Source: Solidesulfovibrio magneticus RS-1
GTDB lineage: Bacteria; Desulfobacterota; Desulfovibrionia; Desulfovibrionales; Desulfovibrionaceae
Assembly (NCBI RefSeq): GCF_000010665.1
Contig: NC_012796.1
Coordinates: forward strand, 4,612,001-4,676,000
DNA: 64,000 nt
Direction of reading: 5' to 3'
A program made the position numbers and the translations under genes. Below the pieces are notes generated by a model. That model saw only the letters and a program-made list of their open reading frames with translations, was not told the origin of the DNA and did no database searches. Shown here piece by piece: positions 61,749 through 64,000 of the stretch (positions are counted from its first letter, which is position 1; each line of letters opens with the position of its first letter).

Positions 61749-62763
61749 TCATGCTGCCTCCTTATAGGCCTCCCCCTTGGCCAGCACAGCCCAGACTATT
61801 CGGGCGGTCTTGTTGGCCCGGGCCACGACTGCCCGATTCATGCCCCGCCTGTCGCAGATGGCTCTTAGCCATTGGCTCCTGGCATCGTTCCCGCTACTAC
61901 CTCGGTAGGCCACAGCCCTGGCTCCATGGATCAGCAGAGTCCGCAGGTAGATGTCACCCCTTTTGCTGATGCCTTGAAGCTTTGTTTTGCCCCCCGAAGA
62001 GTTTTGTCGAGGCACCAAGCCCAGCCAGGCAGAAAACTCCCGTCCGTTCTTAAATTCCTTAGCCTGGCCCACCGCCGCCACAATTGCCGTGGCGGAAAGA
62101 GGACCTATGCCGGGAACCTTCAACAACCTCATGCACTCTGCGGACTGCTTGCAGATGGCGGCGAGTTTGGCGTCGTAGGCAGCGACCTTCGCATCAAGTT
62201 CGACCAATTCGGAGTAAAGGTCGGATAAATAGTCCTTCTCAAGGAGGGTCTGGTTGTTATCCATATCTTCAATGATTATGGGCAACATCGTTCGCAGATG
62301 CCGTATTCCCTGCGGCATGGCGATTCCCAACTCAAGGAGCAGGCCCCTCGTTTGATTGGCCAGGGCCGTTCTGTTGCCTACCAACCGATCTCGGATACGG
62401 TGTAAGGCCTGGATATCCTCTCAATGCTCTTGGTTGTGACGAAGCGCATGCTGGGACGACTGACAGCCTCGCAGATTGCTTCGGCATCATTGGCGTCGTT
62501 CTTGTTCGACTTGACGTAGGGCTTCACGAACTGAGGGCTTATCTGCCTGACCGTGTGACCGAACTTCCCGATCTCCCTGGCCCAGTAGTGTGAGCCCCGC
62601 AGGCTTCCATCCCCACAAGGCAAGGCGGAAGGTTGACGAAGAAGGAGAGCACTCCCTCCCGAGAAAGCTGTTTCTTGAGAACGACTTTGCCCTGCTTGTC
62701 CACGCCATGCACCTGGAAATACCGCTTTGCCAGATCAAGACCAACAGTGGTAATAATTGCCAT
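61749..62763 (-). pseudogene. IS110-family transposase, broken by two frameshifts
   Basis: The N-terminal part (TVGLDLAKRYFQVHGVDKQG, first Asp of the DEDD site) runs from 62763 to about 62595, then changes frame (HYWAREIGKFGHTVRQISPQFV, NKNDANDAEAI) to about 62395. It changes again (RTALANQTRGLLLELGIAM) and ends at 61749 with the C-terminal Transposase_20 region (LLKVPGIGPLSATAIVAAV, GREFSAWLGLVPRQNSSGGK). Two frame changes make it inactive. Confidence 0.87.
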
Positions 62764-63324
62764 GGGCCCGCCTCCTTTCCTGTCTCGTTTGAGTGAAGTC
62801 AGCCGAGACTAGGGGGTATAAGGGGGCGCGGTCCATACCATTATTACAAAACCGTCTTCAAAACAATTCATCCCGGCGGACCCTAACGACCAAGGCTGGG
62901 CTTTTGGGCTTTTCAAGACAGCCCTCAATATTAAATTGGGCCGCAGCACGCTCCCCCCTCCTGCCTCTTCACATTGGCTTCCAACGCAGCGATCGACGTC
63001 GCAAATCCTATCTCTATCGCAAACTGCCAGGCCGACCGGCGCGCCGACGCCGCCTGCGACCTTCCACATTCCGTTCGGCTAACTTGGCGTTGCCTTCCAT
63101 TGATTCCGCCTCAGATCCCGCGTTCTCCATATTGGCGCAAATTAATTACCGGCCTGTTCTCCAGAAAAGTTGATGGGCACCTCCAATAATTAAACACAAA
63201 AAAAATCAGCAAGATAAAAATATTTTCTCTTCGCCACCCGAAAAGTCGCGATGCGCCCCTGTTTGTCGCGCTGTAAGCGGTCAATCAGGCCCTTCTTGTG
63301 TGGGCCGCAGGCGGCAGGTTAAGC
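62764..63324. other. Spacer between IS110 and IS66 remnants, no gene called
   Basis: About 560 bases. A 126-codon frame on the plus strand has no recognisable content, and the second half is AT-rich. The IS110 and IS66 element ends are not resolved. Confidence 0.5.
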
Positions 63325-64000
63325 TCAGGCAAGTATGATAAGGCTTTGAGGATCGATGTACTGAGGTAGGAGGGCCTTGCGTTGGGCGTCAGTGGTTGCC
63401 GCCGGCAAGTGCTCGAAGAGGTGGCGCAGATAGCGGTATGGCTCCAGCCCGTTGGCCTTGGCCGTTTCGATGAGGGAGTAGATGGTGGCCGAGGCGTCGG
63501 CTCCGCGCGGATGGCCTGAGAACAGCCAGTTTTTGCGGCCCACGGCAAAGGGACGGATGGCGTTTTCGGCCAGGTTGTTGTCCGGACGCAGTCGGCCGTC
63601 TTCCAGATAGACGACGAGCCGGTCCCACCGCTTGAGGGCATAGCCGATGGCCTTGCCGAGCAGACTCTTGGGCGGGGTGGTGGCGGCGCGGGCATCGAGC
63701 AGCGCCTTAATCTTGTCCAGGATCGGCCTGGATTTTTCGGCTCGCAGGACCTTGATCTGCTCCGGATTGAGCTGCTGCTTTTCGGCTTGGTGCTCCACGC
63801 CGTAGAGTTTGCCGATCAGATCGAGGACGGCATGGGCCGTGCCGCCTTTGGCCTTCTTGCCAGTGGACTTCTCGACCTCGACGAACTTGCGCCGGACATG
63901 GGCCAAGCAGCCGAGATGGCGCAGGCCTTCCCGTTCGCCCAGGGCCTCATAGCCGCTATAGCCGTCGGTCTGCAGATAGCCTTTGAAGTCGCCCAGAATT
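63325..64000 (-). CDS. IS66-family transposase (TnpC), cut by the window edge
   Basis: The C-terminal ~225 residues are visible; the 5' end lies beyond 64000. Family signatures are LQTDGYSGYEALGEREGLRHLGCLAHVRRKF at the edge (given here only as motif region 63895-63985), LGKAIGYALKRWDRLV, LAENAIRPFAVGRKNWLFSG with the catalytic Glu in NLAENAIRP, and NGLEPYRYLRHLFEHLP. The visible part is intact. Confidence 0.9.
   Translation of the reverse strand, partial: ILGDFKGYLQTDGYSGYEALGEREGLRHLGCLAHVRRKFVEVEKSTGKKAKGGTAHAVLDLIGKLYGVEHQAEKQQLNPEQIKVLRAEKSRPILDKIKALLDARAATTPPKSLLGKAIGYALKRWDRLVVYLEDGRLRPDNNLAENAIRPFAVGRKNWLFSGHPRGADASATIYSLIETAKANGLEPYRYLRHLFEHLPAATTDAQRKALLPQYIDPQSLIILA

Overview
The window is GC-rich DNA from a magnetotactic, anaerobic deltaproteobacterium (Desulfobacterota). 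The gene set is that of a magnetosome island of the type found in Desulfovibrio (Solidesulfovibrio) magneticus: mamI, mamA, mamQ, mamB, mamM, mamP-, mamE/O- and mamL-like genes, mamK plus a second actin, a NapH-like mad6 protein, a dedicated FeoB, Kup, and a long series of coiled-coil genes. Names rest on family recognition from memory, not on a database search.

Layout. (1) 1-25 kb, almost all on the minus strand: a partner-switching kinase fragment and a response-regulator/PP2C phosphatase; about eight coiled-coil proteins, one with a membrane anchor and an OmpA-like peptidoglycan-binding domain; Kup; a plus-strand ClpA-like AAA+ ATPase; a MinD-like ATPase with a receiver-like partner; a STAS protein; a HEAT-repeat protein; two actin homologues (Mad28-like and MamK); a DtxR-FeoA regulator and FeoB. 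This half looks like the scaffold, positioning and signalling part plus iron uptake. (2) 25.4-40.8 kb: a ferredoxin on the plus strand, then one tightly packed minus-strand operon read mamI, mamA, cytochrome, small membrane protein, mamQ, b-haem-like membrane protein, mamB, mamP-like, mamE-Cter-like, mamEO-like, mamE-Nter-like, small proteins, mad6, mamL-like, mamM, small membrane proteins. Several joins are ATGA overlaps. This half looks like the vesicle, iron transport, redox and protease part. (3) 41-46.9 kb: insertion sequences. An IS200-type element is split by an IS1380-like element, followed by an IS1182/IS5-like element and a second, frameshifted IS1380-like copy. (4) 47-55.8 kb: a satellite cluster with a sigma-54 activator, paralogues of two operon proteins (the CPVHG membrane protein and the cytochrome), a 23-residue membrane peptide, a P-loop kinase, a PAP2 phosphatase, a TauE exporter, an EcsC-family protein and a second PAS/PP2C phosphatase. 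(5) 55.9-64 kb: IS5, IS110 and IS66 elements (all broken or partial), a frameshifted EAL-HDOD gene, a degenerate dynamin-like protein and small membrane proteins. This IS-rich zone looks like the decaying edge of the island.

Working picture (inference): FeoB, MamB and possibly Kup supply ions; haem and Fe-S proteins set the iron redox state; MamE/O-type proteases and PDZ proteins control crystal growth; the actins, coiled-coil proteins and MinD-like ATPase build and place the chain, perhaps anchored to the cell wall by the OmpA-domain protein. Several proteins have lost catalytic or ligand residues (a MamM-like CDF, a MamE-type protease, the Mad28-like actin, FeoB G-motifs, a dynamin-like GTPase). 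No tRNA, rRNA or CRISPR array was seen.
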